A stretch of 64,000 nt of DNA, taken from Kryptolebias marmoratus. Its lineage: Eukaryota; Chordata; Actinopteri; Cyprinodontiformes; Rivulidae. The stretch spans positions 19,117,833-19,181,832 of the forward strand of contig NC_051449.1 of the NCBI RefSeq assembly GCF_001649575.2, given 5' to 3'. Within the stretch, counting starts at the first letter, position 1. Each line of letters starts with the position of its first letter. The notes below the pieces were generated by a model that was not told where the DNA came from, made no database searches, and saw only the letters and a program-made list of their open reading frames with translations. The translations under genes were made by a program, and so were the position numbers. This document shows, in pieces, positions 1 to 10,665 of this stretch.

Positions 1-886
1 ACTTTCTTTTACGAGTCTCCTGTTGACGGAGGACTCCGTTTTGGCAGTCCTATTATTGTTTGTTCAGTCACAGTGGCTCTTTATACTCCAAATGTGTTCA
101 AGATACTGTTTTTTGCAGATGGTAGGGATAGGGCAGACTTAGAGTATTAGGCACAAGGCAGTCCAACCCAGTCCTACCACACTGCCTGGTTGGGTCACAG
201 TGTCCTCTGCCTGCTGCTATGCGCCGGTTCATGACAGCTCCATATTTCAGCTCTGCAGGCAACCACCTGCGTCACTACAGGATTACACAACAAAGCAACG
301 GCATACAATGCCTTTTTTATTTACTTATAATTTCTCAACCCTTTCCTAACCCTCACAGCTCCAATCATCCATCCACCTGCAGGAAAACAAAGGAGTTCTC
401 CGTAAAGCTCGATTAATTAGCCAGATAACAAGGAAAACACTTAACCTGCTGTATCCTGCAGCATGAACCGAAATCTGTAGGAGAAATTTGCATGAATTAA
501 CTGAGTCTCAGTGTTATGATATATTTATTGCAGAACTAGATTTGAAACCATGAAAAGCTATCTTTTATTAGACATAATTTAAGTTAAGTTTCTTCCAGAT
601 ATGAAATATGGAAACAAGGTCAGGGTCTGGCAGTGAAATGATAGATTCTTATAACGAAAACAGATTTATAGCATTGTTGAAAAGATGAAATTTGGTCATA
701 TACTTCCCTTATATATTTATATATCATTCCAAAATCTTATAATGTGGGTGGTATTTTTCATTTTTATCAAACCATACCGAGTAAGCACAATTGCTTCTAA
801 AGTCTAAATGAAAATAATTAGTGGGCATGAGTTTCAAATCTTGAGGATGAAATCATGAAAGCTGGTTTTTAAAATAATGTTCTTTT
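1..886. other. Intergenic stretch, no gene seen
   Basis: AT-rich sequence with only short chance reading frames (65 codons at most). No splice-bounded exon, RNA gene or recognisable repeat was found. It ends where the foldback element at 887 begins. Confidence 0.5.
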
Positions 887-1318
887 TTAAATGGATCAGT
901 CAAATCCTTTGAATTGGGATTCTGTGGAAAAGTTAAGTAATATCTTACCTGTTATAAGTAGCTCTTTGACTGACTTCAGTTTGGAGAAATAGAGTTTAAT
1001 TCTGATCGGATTGACAAGCTAACCACTAGTTAGAGCAGGGCCAAGACCAAAATGGATTGTTGTGGACTTAAAACAACTATCCCAAAAATTTCATAGTGAT
1101 TTGTTTAAACACTTTTTATAATCCTTTACACTGACATCCAACACAAATATTTCTATATGATTCAGTGGTTACTTGCGAACACAAATAGTGACAGCAGCAG
1201 CTTATTGCAGCACTTCCAGTGCAGCCTGGAGCACTGGAAGTACCCACAGCAGTGAGATATTAATTGTTCATAACGTTTCCACAGAACCTCACTTTAAAAC
1301 ATTAGAGTTATTGCTTTG
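887..1318. mobile_element. Foldback / palindromic MITE, copy 1
   Basis: Left part begins TTAAATGGATCAG and contains TTCTGTGGAA at 920-929 and ATATCTTACCTGTT. Right part has TTCCACAGAA at 1277-1286, the exact reverse complement, then CTTTAAAACATTAGAG. The same arms occur at 34868-35168 and around 42190-42658, which shows a dispersed family. Termini near TTAA suggest TTAA-targeting insertion, but this copy's right end reads TTGA. There is no coding capacity. An internal hairpin lies at 1212-1241: 11-bp arms ACTTCCAGTGC/GCACTGGAAGT with an 8-nt loop. Confidence 0.6.
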
Positions 1319-1479
1319 AGTATACTAAATGCAGAATACCATCAACTAATTTTTGGGAATATATATGATTATTGATTGTAGGACTAAATAAAATCCTATG
1401 GTTTTATGTAATTTGTACAATTTCTGTCATGGATTTGAGTATTTTTGAGTTTTCTTAGTGATAGGATCATTATTATTGT

Positions 1480-1905
1480 GTTTCTGTAATTCTGTTTTAT
1501 TTCTTGTTTACCCCGTGTTTAGTTGAATACGTTCTTGTGTAGTTTTGTTTTCCGTGTTCCCTCTCATTACTCACCTGCCCTCAGCTCAGTTTTTCTCCAG
1601 TCAGCCTTTCACGCCCACCTTCACCTGTCCTGAGTTACTAATCAGTCACCTGTGTCCACTTCCTCATCAGCCTCTGCCTTTATAATCAGTTCTTCAGCTT
1701 CAACTACTTGGTGGTTTATTCCTTCTGCTGTTGGTATCCTTGCTTCTGTGGTTTTCATGCCATGTTCATGCTCCTTGTGTTCTCTTGTAATGTTTTTTGT
1801 TACTTCGTTTTGCTGCCATATCAGCCCTTTGTTGTTGTTTATTTTGTAAATAAATCAGTTATTTTTTAATCTCCGATTTGGGTCTGCATTCTAGGTTTGT
1901 TCAGC
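1480..1905 (+). mobile_element. Possible LTR-like or SINE-like repeat remnant
   Basis: CT-rich tract with a TTTATAAT box near 1679, a polyadenylation-like AATAAAT near 1848-1854 and, just after it, a TTTGGGTCTGC segment. This order (TATA-like box, about 170 bp, AATAAA, then TTGGGTCYGC) resembles fish LTR-type repeats. No second copy or terminal inverted dinucleotide pair was identified, so the class is uncertain. Confidence 0.25.
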
Positions 1906-2969
1906 ACAGCAATTACAATTTCTGGATTCAAGTTTGATACTGTCCAGCAATGTATAGTACAGTATAGCTATTATTTATAAGTTGACTTCTTCTGTCTACA
2001 AATAAAGTGTTTTTCCAGTAAGTTTTAATAAATCACATATTCTCTGTATGAAACATCATGCAAATTTCACCTGTATGCTTGTTCACTGTTCTTCTTTCTA
2101 TCTTGGCCTCGCTTTTCGCCCTTCTTTAAAATCCCACAGCTCTCAGCTTCAGGGACCTGGGAAAGTAATTAAATGTCGGAAAATGACAAGCTCTCTTTCT
2201 CCCACTTACAACAGCCACAAAGCTCCATTTCTCAGGACCTTAGAAATGACACATTGATTTCCCTGCAGTCCAATCCTCCCCGGCCATGTCTTCCTTGGAT
2301 TCTTTTTCCTGGGACCTGTGGAGAATGGGGTGGAAATATGAAGAGGATAGGAGGTTCTGCTGAAGCACCAGAGGGTGATGCTACCTGGATTTGTGTGGGT
2401 GGTTTGTAGAACTGTCATCTACCAAAGCCATATGTTTTTGTTTTCATCACCGACCCCTGTCAGTTGTGAATGCTCTTCATTAACTTTGTGCTTTGCTCCC
2501 ATGACAGTGCCCCCCCGTTCTGATCTGCAGCTTTGTAGGATGTTTGCATTTCAGAAACGAAGGTCACTCAGTGGTGAGAAGAATCCCACAGAGACATCAT
2601 TAACATACTGTCATGGCATTTGGACTGTTTATATGTTCTCACCATGCTTATATTTTGACTATGTGTGACAAAATTCCTTTTTTAAAGAAATGCATCATAC
2701 AATAAATACTTGAACGTAAGTCTCCTGGACATGTTTTTCTGCACAAACATTTTAGGAAAAAAAAATACTGTTTGAATTCTTTATTTAACTGATCAACAAG
2801 TTGTCTACTGCTTCACTGTTTGCATGAAATGGTTTTTGTGACAGAACAACAAGCAGATCATTAGAGCAACTCGGACAGTTTAGTAATTTTCTGACCTTGA
2901 AAGTGTCTTTGTTTAACTGGGTCATACCAAGCCCAGAATGCAATGGTGGTAGAAGAGCTGCAAAAGATT
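1906..2969. other. Intergenic stretch left of the YR element
   Basis: No gene or recognised repeat. Overlapping open frames on both strands at 2048-2668 are under 100 codons, lack splice context and match no family known to me. Confidence 0.4.
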
Positions 2970-3021
2970 AAATGAAGCCCTAGGCGGAAATTCAACCTGT
3001 AAGACTGTTCCGGCATCCCCT
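2970..3021 (+). repeat. Left terminal direct repeat (A1) of YR element
   Basis: 52 bp identical to 6538-6589, from AAATGAAGCC to GGCATCCCCT. In split-direct-repeat elements this would be the A1 repeat at the 5' end, used by the recombinase through a circular intermediate. Confidence 0.75.
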
Positions 3022-3165
3022 ATCACCACGCCTTCGCCCCAGCCAATCAGGACGCTCCACCTCACTACCTCGTTCCAATCGCCCGACAAGAGATCCTTCA
3101 AAAGGCGAAGCGGCCTCAGATCCACCCGCTTCAGATGTGCTTCAAACAAGACCGCTGTCGCTCGC

Positions 3166-4335
3166 GTGATCATGTCAGATTTTGATTCAGACGATCTCTT
3201 TACCTCTCCTACCAGCCGTCCCGCTGATCCCGATCCTCCTCCCCTCGGCCTGACGCGCAGGAGCGTTCGTTTGGCTCCTCGTCACAGCCCAGCCCCTCCC
3301 TCCTCCATCCTGAGGTCCCGAGGCATTTCTCCGGGCCTTGGTCTTGAACCTCCTCAACCGGCCTCCCTTGCTGCCCTCCTGCCGTACGGTGATTTTTTCC
3401 CCTTCTCTCCGTTCTGCTTCATTTTGCTTTCGGGGCAGCTTACCAGACAACTCGTCGTGTCTTCCCCTCTCTGTTTAGGCGGGTCCTACGTGCCCACGCA
3501 NGTTTTTTTTCCCTTCTCTCCGTTCTGCTTCATTTTGCTTTCGGGGCAGCTTACCAGACAACTCGTCGTGTCTTCCCCTCTCTGTTTAGGCGGGTCCTAC
3601 GTGCCCACGCACGCGCACGTCTCTCCCCGGCTTCGCTCTAAGATTCTGCAGGGGCAACAGGGTTAATTTAGTCTCCCTCATTCTCCCGTCCTCCGAAGTC
3701 GACCAGCGCGTTGCATCATCAGCCGGTTTCACAGCTATCTTTAAATCCAACGATCCTCGTCTTTCTAAAGATCTGTCTATCGGCGAATTCCTGGCGGCTT
3801 TCAGCGTTTACCGCGATGTGCTGTGCTCAGTTTATCCGGATCGCAGAATCGAACTCGACACATACCTATCTCTAATAGCAGATCTCAATCTCAAATACGG
3901 CCGTACTTTATTCTACCAATACCACAAGGCGTTCGCCACCAAAGCCGCAACAGTCCTTTCCCAATCCGGCATCTGTCTCGATTGGTCCGTCCTCGACACA
4001 GAGCTGCTCCTCATGCTCGCTCAAGCCCCTGCGTGCCACACCTGTTCCGCAGTCGGTCACCAAAGCTCTCTCTGTCCCACACTTCCGTTCGCTCCCCCGC
4101 TCCCCTCCTCCAGCCAACTCCTCACCACCCCGACAGCCAACCCGTCGATAGCTGGGGAAGGGAAATAGAGGTATTTAACAACGCTCCCATTTGTAATAAT
4201 TTTAACAAGGGAGTTTGTACTGTCCACCAATGCCATTTTCTCCATGTGTGCAGCTTCTGCAAAGGAGCTCACCCGAAGTTCACCTGCCCTCGCCGGTGTC
4301 CTCCCAGCAAAGGGCGCCTCGGATCCAAACCCTGA
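3166..4335 (+). pseudogene. gag-like ORF of YR retrotransposon, frameshifted
   Basis: Starts MIMSDFDSDD and has a proline/arginine-rich N-terminus. It is interrupted by a 111-bp duplication carrying the single N at 3501. The frame then moves: a downstream stretch (about 3670-4168) reads a conserved gag body, including LIADLNLKYGRTLFYQYHKA, and a CX2CX4HX4C knuckle (CHTCSAVGHQSSLC, about 4037-4078). A third frame (4165-4335) carries a second Cys/His cluster with CSFCKGAHPKFTC. Gag proteins of this type package element RNA. At least two frame changes separate these pieces, and part of the disruption may be an assembly error. Downstream, the polymerase module is missing. Confidence 0.7.
3393..3611 (+). 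repeat. 111-bp tandem duplication containing an N
   Basis: The run from TTCTCTCCG at 3403 to GTGCCCACGCA at 3500 is repeated with a 111-base offset (3514 to 3611). The single ambiguous base at 3501 sits exactly at the junction. This pattern is typical of two contig ends with the same sequence joined without collapsing the overlap. Confidence 0.85.
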
Positions 4336-4518
4336 TCTGGATCTACAGCTCTGTCATCCGGTTCGGCGGGTTTTTTCCAAGGCAAATGGTTCGCGGGCAC
4401 TTGGCCACCGTCGTTTTCTCAGACAGAATCCATAGTTTTTTTTTTTTTACGAATAATCCCTATCACCATCGCCTGCTGCCTCTGAGGCCGCTTCTGGAAA
4501 AGAAAGCGCATCTCAGCT

Positions 4519-4754
4519 CTCTGCGACAACGCCGCCGTAGTTCACGCATCAACAAAGGTCGCTCATCCACCAACCCGATTATGCCACTCATCCGTTGAAT
4601 CACATGGCAAGCCGTGACCGATAATTTCATTATCACAGCTCGACACGTTCCCGGTCATTCTAACGCCATCGCCGACGCTCTGTCACGCTCTAAATTTCAG
4701 GTCTTCCGTCAGCTGTGTCCAGACGCCGACCCACTCCCCTCGCCGATCCCCTAA
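4519..4754 (+). pseudogene. RNase H C-terminal remnant of YR element
   Basis: Three consecutive frames carry conserved pieces: LCDNAAVVHA, then NKGRSSTNPIMPLIR, then from 4599 a frame reading ITWQAVTDNFIITARHVPGH and ending SPIP-stop at 4754. The last piece includes HVPGHSNAIADALSR, the usual end of the RNase H domain in DIRS/Ngaro polyproteins. The palm/finger part of the reverse transcriptase, normally several hundred residues upstream, is absent: gag-like sequence ends near 4335. This is an internal deletion plus small indels rather than a functional domain. Confidence 0.7.
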
Positions 4755-4784
4755 TTTCAGGACCCGATCCTGAATTAAATAGCC

Positions 4785-5760
4785 TTGTCTCCCTCTGCTC
4801 CAGTCGGCCCGTTTTTACATCAAAGCAGGCCTCGCCCCCTCCACTCCACTCTCCACTCTTCTTACAACTTTGCCTGGCGCATTTTTGCCAAATTCTGCCC
4901 TGCTCATAATATACCTCTGCGCCCCGTTCGCACACCCTCTGTCCTTGTTTTCATCTCGTTCTGTTTCGATTATCACCATTTTAAACCTCCCTATATTCGC
5001 TGTCTTTTGGCGGGAATTAATTTTTATTATAAACTCCTTCAACCCAGCATGTCATCCAGCCTCTTCTCTAACCCCGCAATCAGGCTTATTCTCAGAGGGA
5101 TAGTTAAACTCAGCGTTCCTCTTCCCGATAATCGGAAACCCATCACTCTTCCTATTCTCAGAAACCTTTTAACGACTCTCCATTTAGGCCCATTCTCCCC
5201 TTATAGCAAAGCGCTTCTTTCAAGCGCTTTTCTCCTTGCCTTTTACGGTCTACTAAGATTAAGCGAGTTCATGTCCACGACCTCTACATTTAATCCTTCT
5301 CGAGACTTATCCACCGACGACCTTAAATTCTATCCCGACCACTACGACATCTACATTAAACATTCTAAAGGTAAAGGCCCCTGCACCATCTCTGTCGCTC
5401 CTATAGACGGCCCATTTTGTCCCTTCCTATCCATGTTCAAATTTGCATGCCGTCGCCATAAGTTCTGTCCTTCCTCTAAACCGCTGTTTCTAACACACAA
5501 AGGCCTCCCCATGTCAGCCACCTGGTTCGTCCGCCGTTTAAGACAAATCGTAGCCTTATGCGGTCTCCCTCCTAGCTATTTTCCGGACATTCATTTAGAA
5601 TAGGGGCAGCAACATCGGCAGCCTCTCAAGGTATCCCCTCTACGTCTCTTTCTCAACTCGGTCGTTGGTCATCCTCGGCCTTCTCCTCCTACATCAGACC
5701 GGATCTCTCTGCAGTGTTGGACGCCCAACGTTCCCTGTCTTCACGTAAGCATTTTAACAA
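4785..5760 (+). pseudogene. Tyrosine recombinase (YR) ORF with one frameshift
   Basis: The open frame 4785-5603 encodes a SAM-like N-terminal segment and a catalytic region with FYGLLRLSEF (first catalytic Arg, about residue 158). It stops early at 5601-5603. One base earlier in phase (loss of a single T near 5580-5584) the frame continues GHSFRIGAATS and then QLGRWSSSAFSSYI. This supplies the H-x-x-R pair and, at 5690-5692, the nucleophilic tyrosine. The four core signatures of a YR integrase are therefore present but split across two frames. The enzyme normally joins circular element DNA to the genome. The start codon at 4785 is only the first ATG; the true N-terminus may lie upstream in the polyprotein. 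Confidence 0.8.
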
Positions 5761-5783
5761 ATCTCTGGTGGTGGAGTACTCCG

Positions 5784-5785
<2 letters not shown>

Positions 5786-5833
<48 letters not shown>
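5786..5833. repeat. (TA)n microsatellite
   Basis: About 24 uninterrupted TA units directly downstream of the recombinase frame, inside the YR element. Confidence 0.95.
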
Positions 5834-6097
5834 CATCTATTCTGCATCTAGGGGGTCATCCGAGCCAAACTAGGTCGAGTCAATCTGCATGCCACGCCTG
5901 TGTTTGCCGCATGTCCTCGCACGAATCATCCCGTGTCCGGCCTCATAACGTCCATTCAGGCTCCGATCTGCCCAAGTCCACGGTCGACACCGCCGCCCTG
6001 CATCTCTCCGATCCACCCGTAAGCACCTCGCCGTGGCACCTACAAAGATCGAACAGCCCACAGGCTCCTGCCTCATTACCCTGCCCATCAAGCCTCA

Positions 6098-6350
6098 CCT
6101 AACAAAGTTCGATATGAGCTTGCAGGTCCGGACGCCGTTGTACCTAATGAGGTCGGTCATCATGCAGACTGCAGCTATCACCACCGCCTAACAAAGTTCA
6201 ATATGAGCTTGCAGGCCGACTGCTGTGCGCCTAACAAGGTTCGATTAGCCCCCAGATCTGGGCCCCTTTGCCCCGCCTAACAAAGTTCGATATGAGCTTG
6301 CAGGCCGGCTGCCGCGCACCTAACAAGGTTCAAGCAAACCTGCAGGTCAC
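6098..6350 (+). repeat. Five-unit subterminal repeat array of YR element
   Basis: Units begin CCTAACAA(A/G)GTTC at 6098, 6187, 6230, 6276 and 6319. Units 1, 2 and 4 continue with (G/A)ATATGAGCTTGCAGG. Units 3 and 5 are diverged after the core. Spacing is about 43-89 bp. The array lies just inside the right terminal repeat and may be a structured 3' untranslated region or a recombinase-binding array; the function is inferred. Confidence 0.8.
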
Positions 6351-6537
6351 GGCTCGGCCTCGGCCCGGCACCCTCTTTTGGGGGGGAAGACCTACCTGAG
6401 CTTCGTTCGAGCCGATCATTCAAGCTCGCTGCGATTCTCAGCACGCACGTCTTCCGCCGGTGTCCGAGCGCCAAATTCTCGGTCCAATAAAATTGTCTAA
6501 CTGCTGTTTCTCTCTTTGTGTGAGTCTCTACAGATTG

Positions 6538-6589
6538 AAATGAAGCCCTAGGCGGAAATTCAACCTGTAAGACTGTTCCGGCATCCCCT
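6538..6589 (+). repeat. Right terminal direct repeat (A2) of YR element
   Basis: Identical over 52 bp to 2970-3021. It is preceded by an AATAAAA-like signal near 6486. No second flanking B repeat was recognised after it, so the B1-A2-B2 arrangement of complete Ngaro elements is not fully visible. Confidence 0.75.
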
Positions 6590-7195
6590 CACAATGATAA
6601 CAATGATGACGTCCATGGAGGAGTCGGTTAGGATAGAGAAGTCCAACGGTTTTGATGTATTTCAGCTAGGTTTTATAAAGTATGCAGATAAAAAGATATG
6701 TTGAAATGGTTACCTTATCGGTCTAAACAAAGTTTTGTTTGAATACTGAGCTCTTTCTTTATTGTGCTCAACCGCCCTTCTTGATTTCTGGTATTTATCT
6801 TGCTTGTTCTTTCTCTTTTTGTGTGTGTCTTTAGCAGCAGCTTCCTAAATGTCTTCTCTGAGATTCTATGCTCATGTAGCAATATTTGTTAACTTATCCA
6901 GTCTATGGCCAGACTAATGTAGGTCAATCACATGACTCAAGCTTCAATGGGATGGATTCAGCTTACATTGAGTGCATACTGGCATTTCAGAACTGCATAA
7001 CAATATATCTTGAAAACCACTGGAATAAAAAAATAATTTCAAAGTATGCCAACATACATGGCAAAATACAAAACAGTGTGACTGCAGCCTAAGTGTATAC
7101 ATTTATTGTATCCAGCCAAGCAAAGCAGTTTTGGACCAATAGTAGGGAGGCTGCCTACAGACTGGAAGATTGCTCCCTAGCTGCTGCAGTGTACC
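6590..7195. other. Intergenic stretch, no gene seen
   Basis: AT-rich sequence between the YR element and a SINE. The longest open frame (6886-7092) is 68 codons and unrecognised. Confidence 0.4.
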
Positions 7196-7365
7196 AGGGT
7201 GCAGTAGCTTGGTGGTCAGTGCTGCAGTCTTGTAATTCTGAGGTTGCAGGTTCAAGCTCAGGATTTGGCAGGAAGGGCATCTGGCGTAAAATAATTGATA
7301 AGTCGTTTGTGCGAGTGTACTTGCTGTGGCAACCCCTGAAGAAGGAAGCAGCCGAAAGTACTTCC
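7196..7365 (+). mobile_element. tRNA-derived SINE-like element, copy 1
   Basis: The head resembles a tRNA gene: TAGCTTGGTGG at 7205-7215 (box A-like), then GGTTCAAGCTC at 7249-7259 (box B-like). The body has GGAAGGGCATCTGGCGTAAA, then GTGGCAACCCCTGAAGAAGG and GCAGCCGAAAG. A reverse-oriented relative with the same blocks lies at 35175-35356. The pol III boxes are degenerate, so transcription is unlikely. Confidence 0.75.
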
Positions 7366-10078
7366 TTATTAGAGTAAAATATATTTGAGTATAAGTGTGT
7401 ATGTATGGGTAAATGAGAAACATTGTAAAGAGCTTTGCAAACCTAAAGAGAGGAGGAAAAGACACTATAAAAGTGTGGACCATTTATGTTTTTGAGGTGT
7501 CATTATCATTAAGCTCAAACTAGAAAATGACTGAAGTGTGTTTACAACATGCTTCAAATGTCACTATTATCTCCACATGTGCTTACAATGGATTTAATGT
7601 TCACTGTTCTTAATCAAGAGCATGAGGAAATCATTTGTATAAGATACTCCAACATACCTGTTGTCCACAGCTGCTTCAAGCCGCTTGTAATGTTTTTTGC
7701 TTTGGCTCATTAAACACCTGCAGCCATCTAAAGGCAGAAGAACTCATTATGATGATAAATGTTCAGCCTCTGATTTCAGGGTTGCCAGAGTGCAACACTA
7801 TTACACCACCATGTTTACCTTCACATGCAAACTCCTCTGAGCGGCTACATAATAACCCCAATCAATGCTCCACTCCTGTGAAGGAGTATTCTTCTGTTAA
7901 TGTGGGGGATGTGGGATGAATGGTACAGCAAATCCGTTTTTCACAGGCTCCAATCCAACTGTGCTTTTAGTGAGGACAGATTTACACTGTGTTCCATCCT
8001 TGAAAGGCATGCAAGTGGACAGATATTTTATAAAAAAAACTTTAACAAATACAATCATTATATGTTTCTTATTTTTATCTGTCCAAGGTAAAAAAAAAAA
8101 CCTACTAAACCTACAAAAACATTATAAAATAAGTTTAGACTTCTTACTTTTGAGTTAAAGCAATTCCAGCAAGATTTGAAGGTAAAAATAGAGAGCTTTC
8201 TGCTCCTATGAATTAAAGAAATGACATTTTTTTTCATTGAAAAACTAATTAGTTCAACAGTTAAACAATTTAAAATCTAGCCCACCACACACCCAAAACT
8301 AAAAGTAGTAGAGTTAATTTTTTCCTTTCTTTTTTTGGAAGTTTAACAACTTCAAACATCAAAGTATATGGTATTAGGCAAGTATTGTGTTACAATCCTT
8401 ACTATATCTTCCCTTAATAATAGGACTGTGGTCATCAGGACATATGTACCCCTAATTCTAAGATGTTTAAACCTTATTTTATGCCTTTTTTGCAACTCTG
8501 TTTATATACTAATGACCTGTCATGTTAATTGGGTCTCTTAATGCCTTAAATGTGCTTTGGAAAATGTGTTTGGCTAAAGTTCATGGGTCTATGTATAATC
8601 ATGGACACTCTGGGATGTTTTCTGTCATAAGAAGGATCCCATGCAGGTCTGAAAATACTGCTGTAGTGCTTTAGAGAACGAGTGGACACAACCCTGAGAA
8701 GTCTGTGATTATTTTGAGAGAAACATTTTTTGAACATGTTAAACATTTGAGCAACAAGGTGGCAAGCTTCTGCAACTCACACATGAAAATTTAGAACCTG
8801 CATGAATGTTTTGAGTTATTTTCCAGACTCTCTTCTTGCAAACTAGTCACCAACAGTTGCAGCTTGATGAGGTTCTACCTTTTGGGAAAATAAATTGCCA
8901 ACCTCTGCTGTAGACTGATGAGAATGTAATGAAGGTTAAGCATCTTTGCGGTAACAATCACACAGAGAAGTGGAAGGACAGGTCAGCCACTGAACAAGCT
9001 CTTGTTCTATTTTAAATCAGATCTGCTTTGTAGGAAATTCATTTGACTTCCTCAACAGAACAGTGTAGGAGTTACTAAAAACCAAAGTCGGAGCACCCTG
9101 AATGAACTGAACATTTTGCTATATGAATGGCTAAAATACCACAAAGTATGCAGAGGTAGTTAGATTGCAAACAAATGTATGGGAAAAACAAAAACAACAA
9201 GTGAATGCATGAATGCTGACTCAGCATTCATGCATATGAGTGGAGTATGGGGAATCTTGACTTGGGATTTTGATTAAAATTCCTGGGAAATATGAGCAGT
9301 CCAGTCTGGAGGTTTTTATGTTGGAGCAGAATGATAACTCCATAAAGTTAGCTTGGCACATTGTATTTGCTTTGTGTGGTATATGAACCAGTACAATGAG
9401 CATTGTGATGAATTTATGCAGCAGATATAGATCATCAACATCATGCAGACAACAAGCCCTCAGCTGTGGGAGGAACAGTAGTGGGGCTGCAGAGAGGGCA
9501 AAAAGTGCATCCACTATCAACGGGAAGGCTGCATCAATATACACATACTTTTCATTTTAAATTACTTTATTGACATTAATTTGCCCTTTGGTAACATTAT
9601 ATTTTCTCACTAAATCCTTAAAGATTTTTGACAAGGTGCAGCAGTTTCTCATCAATAAATTCATACTTCAGATTAAAACCAGCTGAATAATCAACTTTTA
9701 GTTGTCCTAATTAACTTACAATAACCCGAAGGGGACCTTAGAATAATTAGCAGAAAATAATTAACCTTTTTTAGGAATGGAATAACCTGTTAGTCGGAAA
9801 TGGATTCATCACAGGATTTTTGCTTGATCTTTGACCTCATGTTTTGTGCTTCACACTTTGCCAAAAAAACACAAATAATACCTCAAAGCAAAAGAAACTT
9901 AAATTTTACTTTTACAAAATCGATGAATATTTTTTTCATGTTATAATTATGGTGTGCTGGTTCAACAAGCCTATTTAGTTTTTCTAAACGTCAGGCTGAG
10001 TTTTCAGATAAATAAACTCATCACTATAATTCCAACAGCAAGGTATCCCTGTTCATACAATAATGTTTTTACTTCTGT
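7366..10078. other. Intergenic stretch with one perfect palindrome
   Basis: No exon or recognised transposon. The notable item is the palindrome at 9205-9235, listed separately. Open frames are short (up to 107 codons on the minus strand at 9221-9544) and unrecognised. Confidence 0.4.
9205..9235. repeat. 31-bp perfect palindrome
   Basis: Arms ATGCATGAATGCTGA (9205-9219) and TCAGCATTCATGCAT (9221-9235) are exact reverse complements around one central C. No flanking terminal-repeat or target-duplication pattern was seen. Confidence 0.9.
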
Positions 10079-10665
10079 CTGTTCGTTTCTTTTCATGATA
10101 GCAAAATATCTCATAAAACTGGATTTTCATGAAACTCTCAGAAAGTATTTATTTGATGAACATCTACAATTGATTCCCTTTTGGAGTCAACCCAGGTCAA
10201 GATGGCAGCTACAGCTAATCAACCTTAGCAAACACAAAAATGGCTATAACTCAGTCTATTTTACATATACTGAGCAAATTTTGGTGCAGTAGTAGCTGAG
10301 CATCATCCCAAACACTTACTTTGAGCACTAACACATTGCACAAGATTTTTGCCTAAAACTTTGACATTAATTGTTGGTGTTAACCCTGTTTGTCTGTTGG
10401 CAAACTATCTCACAAACTACAGAACAGATTTTATTGAAGCGTTCAGAAAGTAATCACTGGTTGTGCATCTATAAGTCAACCAAATTCAAGATGGCCGCTA
10501 CAGCTAATCAACCTTAGCCCACCCAAAAATGGCCATAACTCAGTAGATTTGACCAAAACTGTGCGTGCTAAAATCTGGTTTGATAGTAGCTGAGTGTCAT
10601 TCACAACACATACTCTGAGTGCTAACAGATTGCACAAGATCTCACAATATTGCATGATGTTGATT
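10079..10665 (+). repeat. Unclassified repeat, two tandem units with ~310-bp period
   Basis: Unit 1 (10079-10387) and unit 2 (10388-10665) share blocks in the same order: GCAAA(A/C)TATCTCA, CAGAAAGTA, TCAAGATGGC, CTACAGCTAATCAACCTTAG, ATGGC(T/C)ATAACTCAGT, GTAGCTGAG, GCACTAAC/GTGCTAAC, ATTGCACAAGAT. The same family occurs at 53600-54010 (plus) and 52075-52370 (minus). No coding capacity or known transposon termini are visible. Confidence 0.75.

Larger units (their letters stand above)
2970..6589 (+). mobile_element. Ngaro/DIRS-type tyrosine-recombinase retrotransposon, internally deleted
   Basis: The element is bounded by two identical 52-bp direct repeats (2970-3021 and 6538-6589), both starting AAATGAAGCCCTAGGCGG. 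Between them, in order, lie a gag-like frame with a CCHC knuckle, an RNase H C-terminus, a tyrosine recombinase, a TA microsatellite and an array of CCTAACAAAG repeats. Direct rather than inverted terminal repeats point to the Ngaro/PAT side of the YR retrotransposons (split direct repeats). The reverse transcriptase core expected between gag and RNase H is absent. All frames are broken, so this copy is a non-autonomous relic. No target-site duplication is visible, as expected for YR integration. GC content is clearly higher than in the flanks. Confidence 0.8.

Noticed and set aside
1212..1241. microRNA hairpin
   Set aside because: The 11-bp stem is too short for a precursor and lies within a foldback transposon.
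3187..3450. Minus-strand 87-codon arginine-rich protein
   Set aside because: It is the complementary-strand shadow of the gag-like N-terminus of the YR element.
5786..5833. Regulatory TATA cluster
   Set aside because: It is a plain TA microsatellite.
6098..6350. CRISPR array
   Set aside because: Repeats differ in length and sequence, spacing is irregular, the genome is eukaryotic and the array lies inside a retrotransposon.
7205..7259. Genuine tRNA gene
   Set aside because: Box A and B-like motifs are degenerate, no cloverleaf closes, and the sequence continues into a SINE body found again at 35175.
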